DNA from: Rhizobium sp. BK418
GTDB taxonomy: Bacteria > Pseudomonadota > Alphaproteobacteria > Rhizobiales > Rhizobiaceae
NCBI RefSeq assembly: GCF_004341105.1
Contig: NZ_SLZK01000002.1
Coordinates: 986,310 to 1,050,309 of the forward strand
Direction of reading: 5' to 3'
DNA: 64,000 bases
The notes under the pieces are model-generated. The model saw nothing but the letters and a program-made list of their open reading frames with translations, was not told where the DNA came from and did not search any database. The translations under genes and the position numbers were made by a program. Shown in pieces: positions 37,975-48,031 of this stretch. Each line of letters opens with the position of its first letter. The stretch's first letter is position 1.

Positions 37975-38907
37975 ATGTCCAAACCACGCAAACCCAAGGG
38001 CCGCCCGGTTTCCGGCTGGCTGATCCTCGACAAGCCGGTGGATTTCGGCTCGACGGAAGCCGTTTCCAAGATCAAGTGGCTCTTCAAGGCTCAGAAATGC
38101 GGTCATGCCGGCACGCTTGATCCGCTCGCATCCGGGATGCTGCCGATCGCGCTCGGCGATGCCACCAAGACCGTTCCCTATGTGATGGACGGCCGCAAGA
38201 TCTACGAATTTACGGTGACTTGGGGCGAAGAGCGGGCGACCGACGACCTCGAAGGCGAGGTTACGCTGAGCTCCGACAAGCGGCCCAGCGAGCAGCAGAT
38301 CCGTGACATCCTGCCGAAATATATCGGTACGATCAGCCAGGTCCCGCCGCAGTTCTCAGCCATCAAAATCGCCGGCGAGCGGGCCTATGATCTGGCACGT
38401 GATGGCGAGGTGGTCGAGATACCCTCGCGCGAAGTCGCGATTCATCGCCTGACGCTTCTCGCCTGCCCGGGTTCCAATACGGCGCATTTCGAGGTGGAAT
38501 GCGGAAAGGGTACCTACGTGCGGGCGCTTGCACGCGATTTCGGCCGCGAGCTCGGCTGCTACGGCCATATTTCCGGCCTGCGCCGGACTTTCGTTGCGCC
38601 GTTCGCCGAAGAGACGATGGTGCCGCTTGTCAAGCTCACCGCGCTTGAAGAGATCGAGGACATGGATGAGCGCCTTGCCGCGCTCGATGCCCTGCTGATC
38701 GATACCTGCGAAGCGCTGTCGGCCCTGCCACATCTTGTTATCAGCGACGACCAGGCGCACCGGCTGAAGATGGGCAATCCCATCCTGGTGCGCGGCAGAG
38801 ATGCTCCGATTGCCGAAAGCGAGGCCTATGCGACGGCACGCGGCAGGCTGATCGCTATCGGCGAGATCGGACAGGGCGAATTCCGGCCGAAGCGCGTCTT
38901 CGGCTGA
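37975..38907 (+). CDS. truB: tRNA pseudouridine(55) synthase
   Basis: Forms pseudouridine 55 in the T-loop of tRNA; 310 residues. The N-terminus [20 protein letters not shown] is typical, and the catalytic Asp is in [12 protein letters not shown] near residue 45. Later motifs are [17 protein letters not shown] and [22 protein letters not shown]-terminal PUA-like part (about 245-310) closes the protein. It follows rbfA by 12 bases and is probably in the same operon as rimP-infB. Confidence 0.97.
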   Translation: MSKPRKPKGRPVSGWLILDKPVDFGSTEAVSKIKWLFKAQKCGHAGTLDPLASGMLPIALGDATKTVPYVMDGRKIYEFTVTWGEERATDDLEGEVTLSSDKRPSEQQIRDILPKYIGTISQVPPQFSAIKIAGERAYDLARDGEVVEIPSREVAIHRLTLLACPGSNTAHFEVECGKGTYVRALARDFGRELGCYGHISGLRRTFVAPFAEETMVPLVKLTALEEIEDMDERLAALDALLIDTCEALSALPHLVISDDQAHRLKMGNPILVRGRDAPIAESEAYATARGRLIAIGEIGQGEFRPKRVFG

Positions 38908-38998
38908 CGGGCAACCGCGAGCATCGCGGCAATTGCCAGACAATGACGATGCGGTATGTTTCCTGGCGGACCACAAAGGCCAACCAAAGGGGAAGAAT

Positions 38999-39850
38999 AT
39001 GCGCAGAATTACACTGGGAATACTGACGTTCTTTTCGCTGTTTCTGACCGTTGCCAGCGCTCAATCCGCCGAGCGCTGGGCCGGCCTTCCTGCCTTTCCT
39101 GCGATGCCGACGCCCAAAACGAGCGGCATGGCGGATGTGAACGACATCAAGATGTATTACGCCGAGTATGGCGAAGGGGACCCTATCCTCTTCATCCATG
39201 GTGGACTTGGAAATGCCGACGTCTGGGGATATCAGGTCGCCGATTTTGCTAAGGATCATCTTGTCATCGTTGCCGATAGCCGCGGCCACGGGCGCTCGAC
39301 GCGCAGCCAACAGCCTTTCGGTTATGATCTGATGACGTCCGACTATGTCGCGTTGCTCGACTATCTGAAGATCGGCAAGGTGACGCTGGTCGGATGGTCG
39401 GATGGCGGCATCATCGGCATCGACATGGCAATGAAGCATCCGGAAAAGCTTGTACGCGTCATCGCACAGGCGGCCAATGTCACGACCGACGGCGTAAAAT
39501 CCGATGTGATGAACAACAAGACGTTCAACGATTACATCAACGTCGCCGGCGAATATTACAAGAAACTGTCGCCGACGCCGAACGAGTACGATGCCTTCGT
39601 CAACCAGATCTCCGATATGTGGGCAACACAGCCCGCCTGGACGGCAGCCGACCTCGGAAAGATCACAGTGCCGGTCACGCTCGCCATCGGGGACCACGAC
39701 GAGGCCGTGAAGCTCGACCATACCGAAATGATGGCAAAGGAGATTCCGGGCGCAAAACTCGTCGTACTGAAGGATGCAAGCCATTTCGCCATGCTGCAGG
39801 ATCCCGAGGGGTACGACGCGATGATCCGGAACGCCATTGCAGGGCCTTGA
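38999..39850 (+). CDS. Secreted alpha/beta hydrolase
   Basis: A 283-residue exported hydrolase with a signal peptide (RITLGILTFFSLFLTVASA, cleavage near residue 23). The fold shows FIHGGLGNADVW (oxyanion region), nucleophile Ser in GWSDGG, Asp in GDHDEAV and His in DASHFAML, so the triad is complete. The substrate is unknown; relatives include esterases and C-C hydrolases. ATG at 38999 has AAAGGGGAAG upstream. It breaks the translation cluster (truB and rpsO flank it) and may be a later insertion into that gene order, though its composition is ordinary. Confidence 0.88.
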   Translation: MRRITLGILTFFSLFLTVASAQSAERWAGLPAFPAMPTPKTSGMADVNDIKMYYAEYGEGDPILFIHGGLGNADVWGYQVADFAKDHLVIVADSRGHGRSTRSQQPFGYDLMTSDYVALLDYLKIGKVTLVGWSDGGIIGIDMAMKHPEKLVRVIAQAANVTTDGVKSDVMNNKTFNDYINVAGEYYKKLSPTPNEYDAFVNQISDMWATQPAWTAADLGKITVPVTLAIGDHDEAVKLDHTEMMAKEIPGAKLVVLKDASHFAMLQDPEGYDAMIRNAIAGP

Positions 39851-40003
39851 AACCCGCTGCGGGAGAGCCTCTTTCCATCGCTGCATAATTGGTTTATAGG
39901 CAGCGCCAGCATAGGGGCTATCCCCGATTGCATTCGCGGCCAAGGCTGGACGACATCCCGGCTTTTGGCGACTTGAAACTCCTCTCATAGAAAGGATTGT
40001 CCG

Positions 40004-40273
40004 ATGTCGATCACTGCTGAGCGCAAGGCTGCGCTGATCAAGGAATACGCGACCGCCGAAGGCGATACCGGTTCCCCGGAAGTCCAGGTTGCGATCCTCA
40101 CCGAGCGCATCAACAACCTGACCGAACACTTCAAGGACCACAAGAAGGATAACCATTCCCGCCGTGGTCTGCTGACGCTCGTTTCCAGCCGCCGCTCGCT
40201 TCTTGATTATCTCAAGAAGAAGGACGAAGGCCGCTACACCAAGCTGATCAATAGCCTGGGTATCCGCCGCTAA
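40004..40273 (+). CDS. rpsO: 30S ribosomal protein S15
   Basis: Binds 16S rRNA early in 30S assembly; 89 residues, full length. The sequence [20 protein letters not shown] then [20 protein letters not shown] and [20 protein letters not shown] is diagnostic. It precedes pnp, the conserved bacterial arrangement in which S15 and PNPase are linked. Its own promoter should lie in the 150-base gap after the alpha/beta hydrolase. A strong hairpin follows at 40281. Confidence 0.98.
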   Translation: MSITAERKAALIKEYATAEGDTGSPEVQVAILTERINNLTEHFKDHKKDNHSRRGLLTLVSSRRSLLDYLKKKDEGRYTKLINSLGIRR

Positions 40274-40280
40274 TGATTTT

Positions 40281-40308
40281 CCGGCGGGCGAAGCACTTCG
40301 CCCGCCGG
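40281..40308 (+). terminator. Strong hairpin between rpsO and pnp
   Basis: Stem of 13 pairs, CCGGCGGGCGAAG with CTTCGCCCGCCGG, two-base loop, followed by ATATCTTTT. In E. coli a hairpin at this place between rpsO and pnp is a terminator and RNase processing site. Confidence 0.65.
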
Positions 40309-40607
40309 ATATCTTTTCGGGAGTGCATTTCCCGGTGACATTTTCCAGGCGCGCGCTATCTGCGTGAATGGAAAGACGGCAGGCCCGGATGGGCCGGTTC
40401 TGCCAGACCAACCGTTGACCTGTCATGGGGCAGGATTGCCGGATGCTTTCGGCCAGAGTTTCTCAAGAGCTTTGGCCCGATTTCCCTTAGGGGAAATCGT
40501 CCGCTCAAAGCTTCCCGTTGTCTTGCCCGTGATACGTCACACTGATTGCGGTCGACCTGCGCTGCTCCTGATGGAGAAGGCGCGATGGCTGCATTGAAGG
40601 ACAGGAC
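40309..40607 (+). promoter_or_regulatory. Leader region of pnp with hairpins
   Basis: About 300 bases without a convincing gene. Visible are a hairpin at 40478-40499 (arms CGATTTCCC and GGGAAATCG, TTAG loop) and a weaker one near 40378-40405 (GGCAG and CTGCC ends). In E. coli the pnp leader forms an RNase III-cut stem used for autoregulation by PNPase; a similar role here is inference. Confidence 0.4.
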
Positions 40608-42758
40608 ATGTTCGATACACATACCGTAGAAATCGAGTGGGCGGGCCGCCCACTCAAGCTCGAGACCGGCAAGATCGCCCGTCAGGCTGACGGCGCCGTA
40701 CTCGCCACCTATGGCGAAACCGTCGTTCTCGCGACCGTCGTTTCTGCCAAGGCTCCGAAGCCCGGCCAGGACTTTTTCCCGTTGACGGTCAACTACCAGG
40801 AAAAGACCTACGCAGCCGGCAAGATCCCCGGCGGCTACTTCAAGCGTGAGGGCCGTCCGAGCGAAAACGAAACCCTCGTTTCCCGCCTGATCGACCGTCC
40901 GATCCGTCCGCTCTTTCCGGAAGGCTACAAGAACGATACGCAGGTCGTCGTCACCGTCGTCCAGCATGACCTCGAGAACGATCCGGACATCCTGTCCATG
41001 GTCGCCACTTCTGCTGCTCTGACGCTCTCCGGCGTTCCCTTCATGGGCCCGGTCGGCGGCGCGCGCGTCGGCTATATCAACGGCGAATACGTCCTGAACC
41101 CGCATCTCGACGAGATGGACGAGTCGACCCTCGACCTCGTCGTTGCCGGCACTTACGATGCCGTTCTGATGGTTGAATCCGAAGCCAAGGAACTGCCGGA
41201 AGATGTCATGCTCGGCGCCGTCATGTTTGGCCACAAGGGCTTCCAGCCGGTTCTCGACTCGATCATCAAGCTCGCCGAAGTCGCCGCCAAGGAACCGCGC
41301 GACTTCCAGCCGGAAGACTATTCCGAACTCGAAGGCGAAATGCTGAAGCATTTCGAAGCCGAACTGCGCGAAGCTTACAAGATCACTCAGAAGGCTGATC
41401 GTTACGCCGCCGTCGACGCCGTCAAGGCAAAAGTCAAGGCTCACTTCCTGCCGGAAGGCGTTGAAGCCAAGTATACGGCCGAAGAAGTCGGCGCAATCTT
41501 CAAGCACCTGCAGGCCAAGATCGTTCGCTGGAACATTCTCGACACCAAGAGCCGCATCGACGGTCGCGACCTGGAAACGGTTCGCCCGATCGTTGCCGAA
41601 GTCGGCCTGCTGCCGCGTACGCACGGTTCGGCCCTCTTCACCCGCGGTGAGACGCAGGCGATCGTCGTTGCCACGCTCGGCACCGGCGAAGACGAACAGT
41701 ATGTCGACAGCCTGACGGGCATGTACAAAGAGCAGTTCATGCTCCACTACAACTTCCCGCCCTACTCCGTCGGTGAAACCGGCCGCATGGGTTCGCCGGG
41801 CCGCCGCGAAATCGGCCACGGCAAGCTCGCGTGGCGCGCCATCCACCCGATGCTGCCGTCGGCTGAGCAGTTCCCCTACACGCTGCGCGTCGTGTCCGAA
41901 ATCACCGAATCCAATGGTTCGTCTTCGATGGCGACTGTCTGCGGCACCTCGCTGGCGCTGATGGATGCCGGCGTTCCGCTGGCAAAGCCGGTTGCCGGTA
42001 TCGCCATGGGTCTGATCCTCGAAGGCGATCGCTTCGCCGTCCTCTCGGACATTCTCGGTGATGAAGATCACCTCGGCGACATGGACTTCAAGGTTGCAGG
42101 TACCGCCGATGGCATCACCTCGCTGCAGATGGACATCAAGATCGCCGGCATTACCGAAGAGATCATGAAGGTCGCCCTTAAACAGGCGCAGAGCGGTCGT
42201 GCCCACATTCTCGGCGAAATGGCGAAGGCCATCACCGAAAGCCGCGGCCAGCTCGGCGAATTCGCTCCGCGCATCGAAGTCATGAACATTCCGGTCGACA
42301 AGATCCGCGAAGTCATCGGCTCCGGCGGCAAGGTCATCCGCGAAATCGTCGAAAAGACCGGTGCGAAGATCAACATCGAGGACGACGGCACCGTCAAGAT
42401 CGCCTCTTCCTCGGGCAAGGAAATCGAAGCGGCCCGCAAGTGGATCCACTCGATCGTTGCCGAGCCGGAAATCGGCCAGATCTACGAAGGCACTGTTGTC
42501 AAGACAGCCGACTTCGGCGCCTTCGTCAACTTCTTCGGTGCCCGTGACGGTCTCGTCCATATCTCCCAGCTCGCTTCCGAGCGCGTCGCCAAGACGACCG
42601 ATGTCGTCAAGGAAGGAGACAAGGTCTGGGTCAAGCTGCTCGGCTTCGACGAACGCGGCAAGGTTCGCCTCTCCATGAAGGTCGTCGACCAGGCCACCGG
42701 CCAGGAAATCCCGGCGGCCGAAAAGGGCGACAAGAAGAAGGACGAAGCGGCCGAATAA
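40608..42758 (+). CDS. pnp: Polyribonucleotide nucleotidyltransferase (PNPase)
   Basis: Phosphorolytic 3'-5' exoribonuclease, 716 residues, degradosome partner and RNA quality-control enzyme. Two RNase PH folds are seen: [20 protein letters not shown] and [20 protein letters not shown], with [20 protein letters not shown] in the active site region. The C-terminal KH domain ([20 protein letters not shown]) and S1 domain ([20 protein letters not shown]) follow, then a short Lys/Glu tail. ATG at 40608 has GGACAGGAC upstream. A strong terminator follows the stop. Confidence 0.98.
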   Translation: MFDTHTVEIEWAGRPLKLETGKIARQADGAVLATYGETVVLATVVSAKAPKPGQDFFPLTVNYQEKTYAAGKIPGGYFKREGRPSENETLVSRLIDRPIRPLFPEGYKNDTQVVVTVVQHDLENDPDILSMVATSAALTLSGVPFMGPVGGARVGYINGEYVLNPHLDEMDESTLDLVVAGTYDAVLMVESEAKELPEDVMLGAVMFGHKGFQPVLDSIIKLAEVAAKEPRDFQPEDYSELEGEMLKHFEAELREAYKITQKADRYAAVDAVKAKVKAHFLPEGVEAKYTAEEVGAIFKHLQAKIVRWNILDTKSRIDGRDLETVRPIVAEVGLLPRTHGSALFTRGETQAIVVATLGTGEDEQYVDSLTGMYKEQFMLHYNFPPYSVGETGRMGSPGRREIGHGKLAWRAIHPMLPSAEQFPYTLRVVSEITESNGSSSMATVCGTSLALMDAGVPLAKPVAGIAMGLILEGDRFAVLSDILGDEDHLGDMDFKVAGTADGITSLQMDIKIAGITEEIMKVALKQAQSGRAHILGEMAKAITESRGQLGEFAPRIEVMNIPVDKIREVIGSGGKVIREIVEKTGAKINIEDDGTVKIASSSGKEIEAARKWIHSIVAEPEIGQIYEGTVVKTADFGAFVNFFGARDGLVHISQLASERVAKTTDVVKEGDKVWVKLLGFDERGKVRLSMKVVDQATGQEIPAAEKGDKKKDEAAE

Positions 42759-42781
42759 GCTGCGCCTTCTCCTCTGATATC

Positions 42782-42810
42782 GGGCGCGGGACTGTTTCCG
42801 CGCCCTTTTT
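42782..42810 (+). terminator. Terminator of pnp
   Basis: Stem GGGCGCGG with CCGCGCCC, seven-base loop, then TTTTT. Confidence 0.88.
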
Positions 42811-42889
42811 GTATTCGAGCTTTGCGCAATTGCGGACGGAAGCCCACTGCGCATTTTCCTGGAATTGCTCCAGATGACGGGACCAGACG

Positions 42890-43906
42890 ATGAGCCGCGA
42901 GACGCTTAAGACCCTCTTTCATCCCTTTGCCAGTGAAACCATCGCGCCGCCCGGCGAAGGCCAGCGTGTGCTCTTCCTCGGCGCTGAGGCGGGCTTTGCG
43001 CTTCCCGAAGGCTTTGCCGCCTCGCTCGAGGCCGTACAGGGCTTCAAGCCGCTCTACAGGCAGCTTCTGGCGCAGCGTATCGAGGCCAAGCCCGAAATCG
43101 ACGGCAACGATTACGACGCGGCGCTGGTGCTCTGCACCAAGCACAAGGGTGAGAACGAGGCCAATATCGCCGCGGCCGTTTCGCGCGTGAAGGCAGGGGG
43201 ACTCATCCTCGTTGCCGGCGGCAAGGAAGACGGTATCCAGCCGCTGCGTAAACGCGTGGAAAACTTCGGCCTCGATATCGAACACATGCCGAAATATCAT
43301 GGCGTTGCCCTCTGGTTCGGCCGGCCGGCCAATATCAGCGAGATCGTTTCGAAATTCGGGACGTCGCCCGTGCGTGTCGAGGGCCGCTTCATCGCCTCGC
43401 CCGGTATGTTCTCGCATGACCGGCTCGATGCCGGGTCGCAGCTTCTCGCTTCTCGTCTGCCGACGGATTTTACCGGCGATGCGGCCGATTTCGGTGCCGG
43501 CTGGGGGTATCTTGCGGTCGAACTAGCTGAGAAGTCTCCAAATCTTGCCCGCCTTGACCTCTATGAGGCCAACTACGAGGCGCTGGAGGCCGCCAAGGCC
43601 AATCTGGCGGAGAACTGCCCGAACGCGCCTGCGCGCTTCTTCTGGCACGATCTGGCGGGTGAGCAAGTGCGCGACAAATACGACCTCGTCATCATGAACC
43701 CCCCTTTTCACGAGGGCCATGCAGCCGAGCCCTCGCTCGGCCAAGCGATGATCAAGACTGCCGCTTCTGCACTGCGCGGGGGCGGGCGGCTGATGCTGGT
43801 CGCCAATCGGGGCCTGCCCTATGAGCCGGTGCTCGCAGAGCACTTCAAGGAGAGCGGCGAGACCTGCCGCAACGCGCGTTTCAAAGTGCTGTGGGCAAGG
43901 AAATAA
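42890..43906 (+). CDS. rsmC: Class I SAM methyltransferase, RsmC-like
   Basis: Probable 16S rRNA (guanine-1207-N2) methyltransferase, 338 residues. The C-terminal MTase domain (about 165-335) has motif I as DFGAGWGYLAVELAEKSPN and the catalytic motif MNPPFHEGHAAEPS, where NPPFH is the RsmC-type signature. The N-terminal half (about 1-160) is the catalytically inactive paired domain of RsmC. AGATGACGGGACC upstream gives no strong ribosome site, but no other start is better. Convergent with fabI across a bidirectional terminator. Confidence 0.85.
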   Translation: MSRETLKTLFHPFASETIAPPGEGQRVLFLGAEAGFALPEGFAASLEAVQGFKPLYRQLLAQRIEAKPEIDGNDYDAALVLCTKHKGENEANIAAAVSRVKAGGLILVAGGKEDGIQPLRKRVENFGLDIEHMPKYHGVALWFGRPANISEIVSKFGTSPVRVEGRFIASPGMFSHDRLDAGSQLLASRLPTDFTGDAADFGAGWGYLAVELAEKSPNLARLDLYEANYEALEAAKANLAENCPNAPARFFWHDLAGEQVRDKYDLVIMNPPFHEGHAAEPSLGQAMIKTAASALRGGGRLMLVANRGLPYEPVLAEHFKESGETCRNARFKVLWARK

Positions 43907-43931
43907 AAAAGGCAGCCCTTGGCCGCCTTTT
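43907..43931. terminator. Bidirectional terminator between rsmC and fabI
   Basis: Stem AAAAGGC-A-GCC with GGC-C-GCCTTTT, one mismatch, tail of T on both strands. Confidence 0.75.
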
Positions 43932-43951
43932 CTTTGAAGCTCTGCCCCGCC

Positions 43952-44758
43952 TTATTCGACGTCTGCCTTGCGCAGCGTCTCCAGCGTCGGCATCGACGTG
44001 ATGTTGTAGCCGGCATCGACGAAATGGATTTCACCGGTCACGCCGGTCGACAGATCCGAAAGCAGGTAGAGCGCCGAGCTGCCGACCTGATCGATGGTGA
44101 CGGTCTTGCGCAGCGGCGCATTGCGCTGGTTCCACGATAGGATGGCGCGAGCGTCCGAGATACCAGCGCCGGCGAGCGTGCGAATCGGGCCTGCGGAGAT
44201 GGCGTTGACACGGATGCCGCGCGGGCCGTAATCGGCGGCCAGATAGCGCACGGACGCTTCCAGGGCTGCCTTGGCGACACCCATGACGTTGTAGTTGGGG
44301 ATGACGCGCGTGGAACCGTTATAGGTCAGCGTCAGCATCGCACCGCCATCTTCCATCAGCGGCGCACAGCGCTTGGCGATCTCCGTGAAGGAGAAGCAGG
44401 AAATGACCATGGTGCGGCTGAAATTCTCACGCGTCGTATCGGCGTAAAGGCCCTTAAGCTCGTTCTTGTCTGAAAAGCCGATCGCATGAACGATGAAATC
44501 GAGCTTGCCCCAACGCTCCCTGATCGTATCGATGACCGTATCGACCGAAGCGATATCCTCGACATCGCAAGGCAGGAGAAAATCGGATCCGAGTTCGGCT
44601 GCAAGCGGCTTGACGCGCTTTCCGAGGGCCTCGCCCTGAAACGTGAAAGCCAGTTCGGCGCCCTGGGCAGCAAGCGCCTTAGAAATCCCCCAAGCGATCG
44701 AATGATTGTTTGCGACGCCCATGATGAGGCCGCGCTTACCCTGCATGATTCCCGTCAT
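43952..44758 (-). CDS. fabI: Enoyl-[acyl-carrier-protein] reductase, NADH
   Basis: Last step of each fatty-acid elongation cycle, reducing enoyl-ACP with NADH; 268 residues. The SDR-like fold starts GKRGLIMGVANNHSIAWGIS, with a FabI-type GVANNHS motif. The catalytic Tyr-x6-Lys is in YNVMGVAKAALE near residue 157. RVNAISAGPIRTLAGAGI is the typical substrate loop. ATG at 44758 is preferred; MQGKRGL at 44746 is an alternative. It lies 4 bases beyond the fabB stop, so both are in one operon with fabA upstream. Confidence 0.96.
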   Translation of the reverse strand: MTGIMQGKRGLIMGVANNHSIAWGISKALAAQGAELAFTFQGEALGKRVKPLAAELGSDFLLPCDVEDIASVDTVIDTIRERWGKLDFIVHAIGFSDKNELKGLYADTTRENFSRTMVISCFSFTEIAKRCAPLMEDGGAMLTLTYNGSTRVIPNYNVMGVAKAALEASVRYLAADYGPRGIRVNAISAGPIRTLAGAGISDARAILSWNQRNAPLRKTVTIDQVGSSALYLLSDLSTGVTGEIHFVDAGYNITSMPTLETLRKADVE

Positions 44759-44762
44759 GTTA

Positions 44763-45995
44763 TTATCCGTTGTAGCGCTGGAATACGAGCGTGGCGTTGG
44801 TGCCGCCGAAGCCGAAAGAGTTGGAGAGAGCAATATCGATTTTGGCATTGTCGATGCGCTTGCGGACAATCGGCACGCCTTCAAATTCAGGGTCGAGTTC
44901 TGTGATATGCGCGCTTTCGCCGATGAAGCCTTCCTGCATCATCAGCAGCGAATAGATTGATTCCTGCACGCCGGCAGCACCAAGCGAGTGACCAGTCAAC
45001 GATTTAGTGGACTGAATGTGCGGCAGCTTATCACCGAAAACCTCGCGGATGGCGCCGATTTCCTTGCTGTCGCCGACCGGCGTCGAGGTGCCGTGCGTAT
45101 TGATGTAATCGACGTCACCCTTCACGGTCGCCAGCGCCTGGCGCATGCAGCGGATGGCACCTTCGCCCGAGGGAGCGACCATGTCATAGCCGTCCGAGGT
45201 GGCACCGTAGCCGATGATCTCGGCATAGATCTTGGCGCCGCGCGCCTTGGCATGTTCCAGCTCCTCAAGGACGAGCACACCCGCACCGCCGGCGATGACG
45301 AAGCCGTCACGGCTGACGTCATAGGCGCGCGAAGCGCTCTCCGGGGTATCGTTGTACTTCGAGGACATGGCACCCATGGCGTCGAAGAGGTTCGACATGG
45401 TCCAGTCGAGGTCTTCGTGGCCACCGGCAAACATCATGTCCTGCTTGCCCCACTGGATCATTTCCACGGCATTGCCGATGCAGTGCGCGGATGTGGAGCA
45501 GGCTGACGAGATCGAATAATTGACACCATGGATCTTGAACCAGGTGGCGAGCGTTGCCGATGCGGTGGACGACATGGCCTTCGGCACGGCGAAGGGGCCG
45601 ATGCGTTTCGGGCTGTTGTTCTTGACAGTGATCTCCGCCGCTTCGATGAGCGTGCGCGTGGACGGGCCGCCGGAGCCCATGATGATGCCGACGCGCTCGT
45701 TCTCACTGTATTCCTTTTCGTCCAGGCCGGAATCGGCGATCGCCTGTTTCATGGCGACATGGTTCCAGGCGCCACCCTGCGACAGGAAGCGCATGGCACG
45801 GCGGTCGACCAGTTCGGCGAGCTTGTCGGCACCGAGCTTGGGGCTGCCCCAAACCTGGCATTTGAAGCCGTGCTCGGCGAAATCGCTGGAGAAGGAAATT
45901 CCCGACTTTGCCTGCCGCAAGGATTCGGTGACTTCGGCTGCGTCGCTCCCGATCGAAGACACGACACCTAGACCCGTGACAACTACCCGTCTCAT
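44763..45995 (-). CDS. fabB: 3-oxoacyl-ACP synthase I (KAS I)
   Basis: Condensing enzyme needed for unsaturated fatty acids together with FabA; 410 residues. The active-site Cys is in [15 protein letters not shown] near residue 170; the two catalytic His are in [11 protein letters not shown] and [12 protein letters not shown]. The N-terminus [18 protein letters not shown] and the end [15 protein letters not shown] are standard for beta-ketoacyl synthases. It lies between fabA (46 bases upstream) and fabI, the conserved fabA-fabB-fabI operon of rhizobia. Confidence 0.96.
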   Translation of the reverse strand: MRRVVVTGLGVVSSIGSDAAEVTESLRQAKSGISFSSDFAEHGFKCQVWGSPKLGADKLAELVDRRAMRFLSQGGAWNHVAMKQAIADSGLDEKEYSENERVGIIMGSGGPSTRTLIEAAEITVKNNSPKRIGPFAVPKAMSSTASATLATWFKIHGVNYSISSACSTSAHCIGNAVEMIQWGKQDMMFAGGHEDLDWTMSNLFDAMGAMSSKYNDTPESASRAYDVSRDGFVIAGGAGVLVLEELEHAKARGAKIYAEIIGYGATSDGYDMVAPSGEGAIRCMRQALATVKGDVDYINTHGTSTPVGDSKEIGAIREVFGDKLPHIQSTKSLTGHSLGAAGVQESIYSLLMMQEGFIGESAHITELDPEFEGVPIVRKRIDNAKIDIALSNSFGFGGTNATLVFQRYNG

Positions 45996-46041
45996 CTGAT
46001 CAAACCCTTGTTGTTTTCGTGAGCCGCTCGCAATGCGGTTT

Positions 46042-46557
46042 TCAGGCCGTCTTGTCTTTCGAGAGACCGACGCGAAGATCGGTCGCCTGATAAATGGTTT
46101 CGCCGTCCGCCTTCAGCCAGCCATCGGCAGTGCCGAGCACCAGACGGCCGCGCATGACACGCTTGAAGTCGATACCGTATTCTATCAGCTTCGTGTGCGG
46201 ACGAACCATGCCTTTGAATTTCACTTCACCGGTCGAGAGTGCCATGCCGCGACCTTCCTCTCCGAGCCAGCCCAGGAAGAAGCCCGTGAGCTGCCACATG
46301 CCATCGAGGCCAAGGCAGCCCGGCATGATCGGATTGCCTTCGAAGTGGCAGGGGAAATACCAGTCGTCCGGGCGCACATCATATTCGGCACGCAGATAGC
46401 CCTTGTCGAAGGCGCCGCCCGTCTCGGAAATATCCGTGATGCGGTGAACCATGAGCATGGGCGGCAACGGCAGCTGTGCATTGCCAGGCCCGAACAGTTC
46501 ACCATGTGCGCAGGCGATGAGTTCTTCGTACGAGTAACTAGACTGTCTGGTTGTCAT
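46042..46557 (-). CDS. fabA: 3-hydroxydecanoyl-ACP dehydratase/isomerase
   Basis: Introduces the double bond for unsaturated fatty acids at the ten-carbon stage; 171 residues. The catalytic His is in [15 protein letters not shown] near residue 70 and the Asp in [11 protein letters not shown]. The start [20 protein letters not shown] is typical of FabA. The frame continues back to 46692 but GGGGGGAAACAG lies directly before the ATG at 46557. First gene of fabA-fabB-fabI; divergent from irr. Confidence 0.97.
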   Translation of the reverse strand: MTTRQSSYSYEELIACAHGELFGPGNAQLPLPPMLMVHRITDISETGGAFDKGYLRAEYDVRPDDWYFPCHFEGNPIMPGCLGLDGMWQLTGFFLGWLGEEGRGMALSTGEVKFKGMVRPHTKLIEYGIDFKRVMRGRLVLGTADGWLKADGETIYQATDLRVGLSKDKTA

Positions 46558-46779
46558 AAATCTCTGTTTCCCCCCGCGTTCTTGCGATGGATGTGTGTCT
46601 TTAGTCCAAGTTCCTAAGAAAATGAAGCGCAAGCATGGCGGCTTCTTTTCTGAGTTCCCGACTGGGCCTGAGCCAATATTTGGTGGTCGCATACAGGAAG
46701 GCCAAGGCCGCGACCAGACCTAATTGCGTCAAAAGCCCGTTTTTGCGGCCTTTTGAGCCTCCTTGTCCCCATTGAACTA

Positions 46780-46808
46780 TTGAAAGGCTTTTGCGCAAAA
46801 GTTATATC
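46780..46808 (+). promoter_or_regulatory. irr promoter with palindromic spacer
   Basis: TTGAAA (46780-46785), 17 bases, TATATC (46803-46808). The spacer contains the perfect 14-base palindrome CTTTTGCGCAAAAG (46788-46801). Such a site between -35 and -10 would be blocked by a bound repressor. Confidence 0.55.
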
Positions 46809-46859
46809 GCATTGAGGAAACCTGATTGCTTTATGCCAGAATAACTGGAGTTGGTGTTG

Positions 46860-47279
46860 ATGACGGGTCAAGCCCCGATCGCCATAGAGGTAAGGCTGCG
46901 TGCCGCCGGCCTGCGCCCCACCCGGCAGCGCGTCGCGCTTGGCGATCTCTTGTTTGCCAAGGGTGACAGGCATCTGACCGTCGAAGAACTGCATGAGGAA
47001 GCGGTCGCCGCCGGCGTGCCTGTCTCGCTCGCGACCGTTTACAATACGCTGCACCAGTTCACCGAAGCAGGGATGATCCGCGTTCTCGCTGTCGAGAGCA
47101 CCAAGACCTATTTCGACACCAACGTCTCCGACCACCATCACTTTTTCGTCGAAGGTGAAAACCAGGTGCTCGATATCCCGATCAGCAATCTGACCATCGA
47201 CAATCTGCCGCCGCCGCCCAAGGGCATGGAAATCGCCCATGTCGACGTGGTGATCCGCCTGCGCCCGAAGCAGAGCTGA
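46860..47279 (+). CDS. irr: Iron response regulator Irr (Fur family)
   Basis: Global iron regulator of rhizobia that represses or activates genes under low iron, controlled by heme; 139 residues. The N-terminal winged helix has AAGLRPTRQRVALGDLLF and SLATVYNTLHQFTEAGMIRV; the dimerisation domain contains the His cluster SDHHHFFVEG thought to bind heme. The Cys-Pro heme motif of Bradyrhizobium Irr is missing, as in other Rhizobium Irr. ATG at 46860 has GGAG nine bases upstream; the frame starts nine bases earlier at a TTG. Divergent from fabA. Confidence 0.94.
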   Translation: MTGQAPIAIEVRLRAAGLRPTRQRVALGDLLFAKGDRHLTVEELHEEAVAAGVPVSLATVYNTLHQFTEAGMIRVLAVESTKTYFDTNVSDHHHFFVEGENQVLDIPISNLTIDNLPPPPKGMEIAHVDVVIRLRPKQS

Positions 47280-47282
47280 TTT

Positions 47283-47918
47283 TCACATCACGTCATCAGG
47301 GTGTCGGCCGGGCTTGTGCTTGTAGGTCGGAAATGTCCATCCGAACCATAGGGCGCCGGCGCGTACTGCAAAGGCGGCTGCAACCCCACAGGCCGACGCG
47401 ATATAGAGCTCCGCCCCAAGCGCATTGACGCTGGTAAACACCCCTGCCCCGACCAGAGCCGCCGTCACATAGATTTCCGGCCGCAGCAGCACCGAAGGCT
47501 CATTTGCCAGGAGATCGCGCAGGATGCCGCCGAAGGTCGCCGTCAAGGCACCGGTGACGATGGCAATCGTCGGTGAGCCGGTGGCGGCCAGTCCCTTGGC
47601 GGCACCAAGCACACAATAGGCAGCCAGACCGACTGCATCGAGCCAGATCAGCAGGCGATAGCGCGATTCCAGGAGATGGGCGGTAAAGAAGACAACGACG
47701 CCGACAATGCAGCAGATGACGATATAGAGCGGATTCAACACCCAGAAAACCGGTACGCGGCCGAGAATGATATCGCGCACCGTGCCGCCGCCTGTTCCCG
47801 TCACGATCGCGAAGAACAGGAAGCCGATCAGATCGAGCTGCTTGCGTGAGGCAGCCAGCGCGCCGGTAGCGGCGAAGAGGGCAATGCCGGCGTAATCGAG
47901 ATAATTGAGCAATGACAT
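47283..47918 (-). CDS. TRIC/YicG-type channel or membrane protein (UPF0126)
   Basis: An inner-membrane protein of 211 residues with about seven hydrophobic segments. It has two homologous halves, each with a glycine-rich motif: GTGGGTVRDIILG (residues 42-54) and TATFGGILRDLLA (about 124-136), the signature of prokaryotic trimeric intracellular cation channel homologues. It probably conducts K+ or other cations; bacterial members are also annotated as YicG/UPF0126. It is convergent with irr, four bases apart. Confidence 0.88.
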   Translation of the reverse strand: MSLLNYLDYAGIALFAATGALAASRKQLDLIGFLFFAIVTGTGGGTVRDIILGRVPVFWVLNPLYIVICCIVGVVVFFTAHLLESRYRLLIWLDAVGLAAYCVLGAAKGLAATGSPTIAIVTGALTATFGGILRDLLANEPSVLLRPEIYVTAALVGAGVFTSVNALGAELYIASACGVAAAFAVRAGALWFGWTFPTYKHKPGRHPDDVM

Positions 47919-48031
47919 CGAAGCCTCCGACCGGCGAAATGAGGCATTACTGAATCATCGCGGCAAGGGCGGCGCAAGGCGGCGCGCGCAGAATAGAAGG
48001 CCAGAAAGCCTTTATCCATAAGAGGAAAGCC

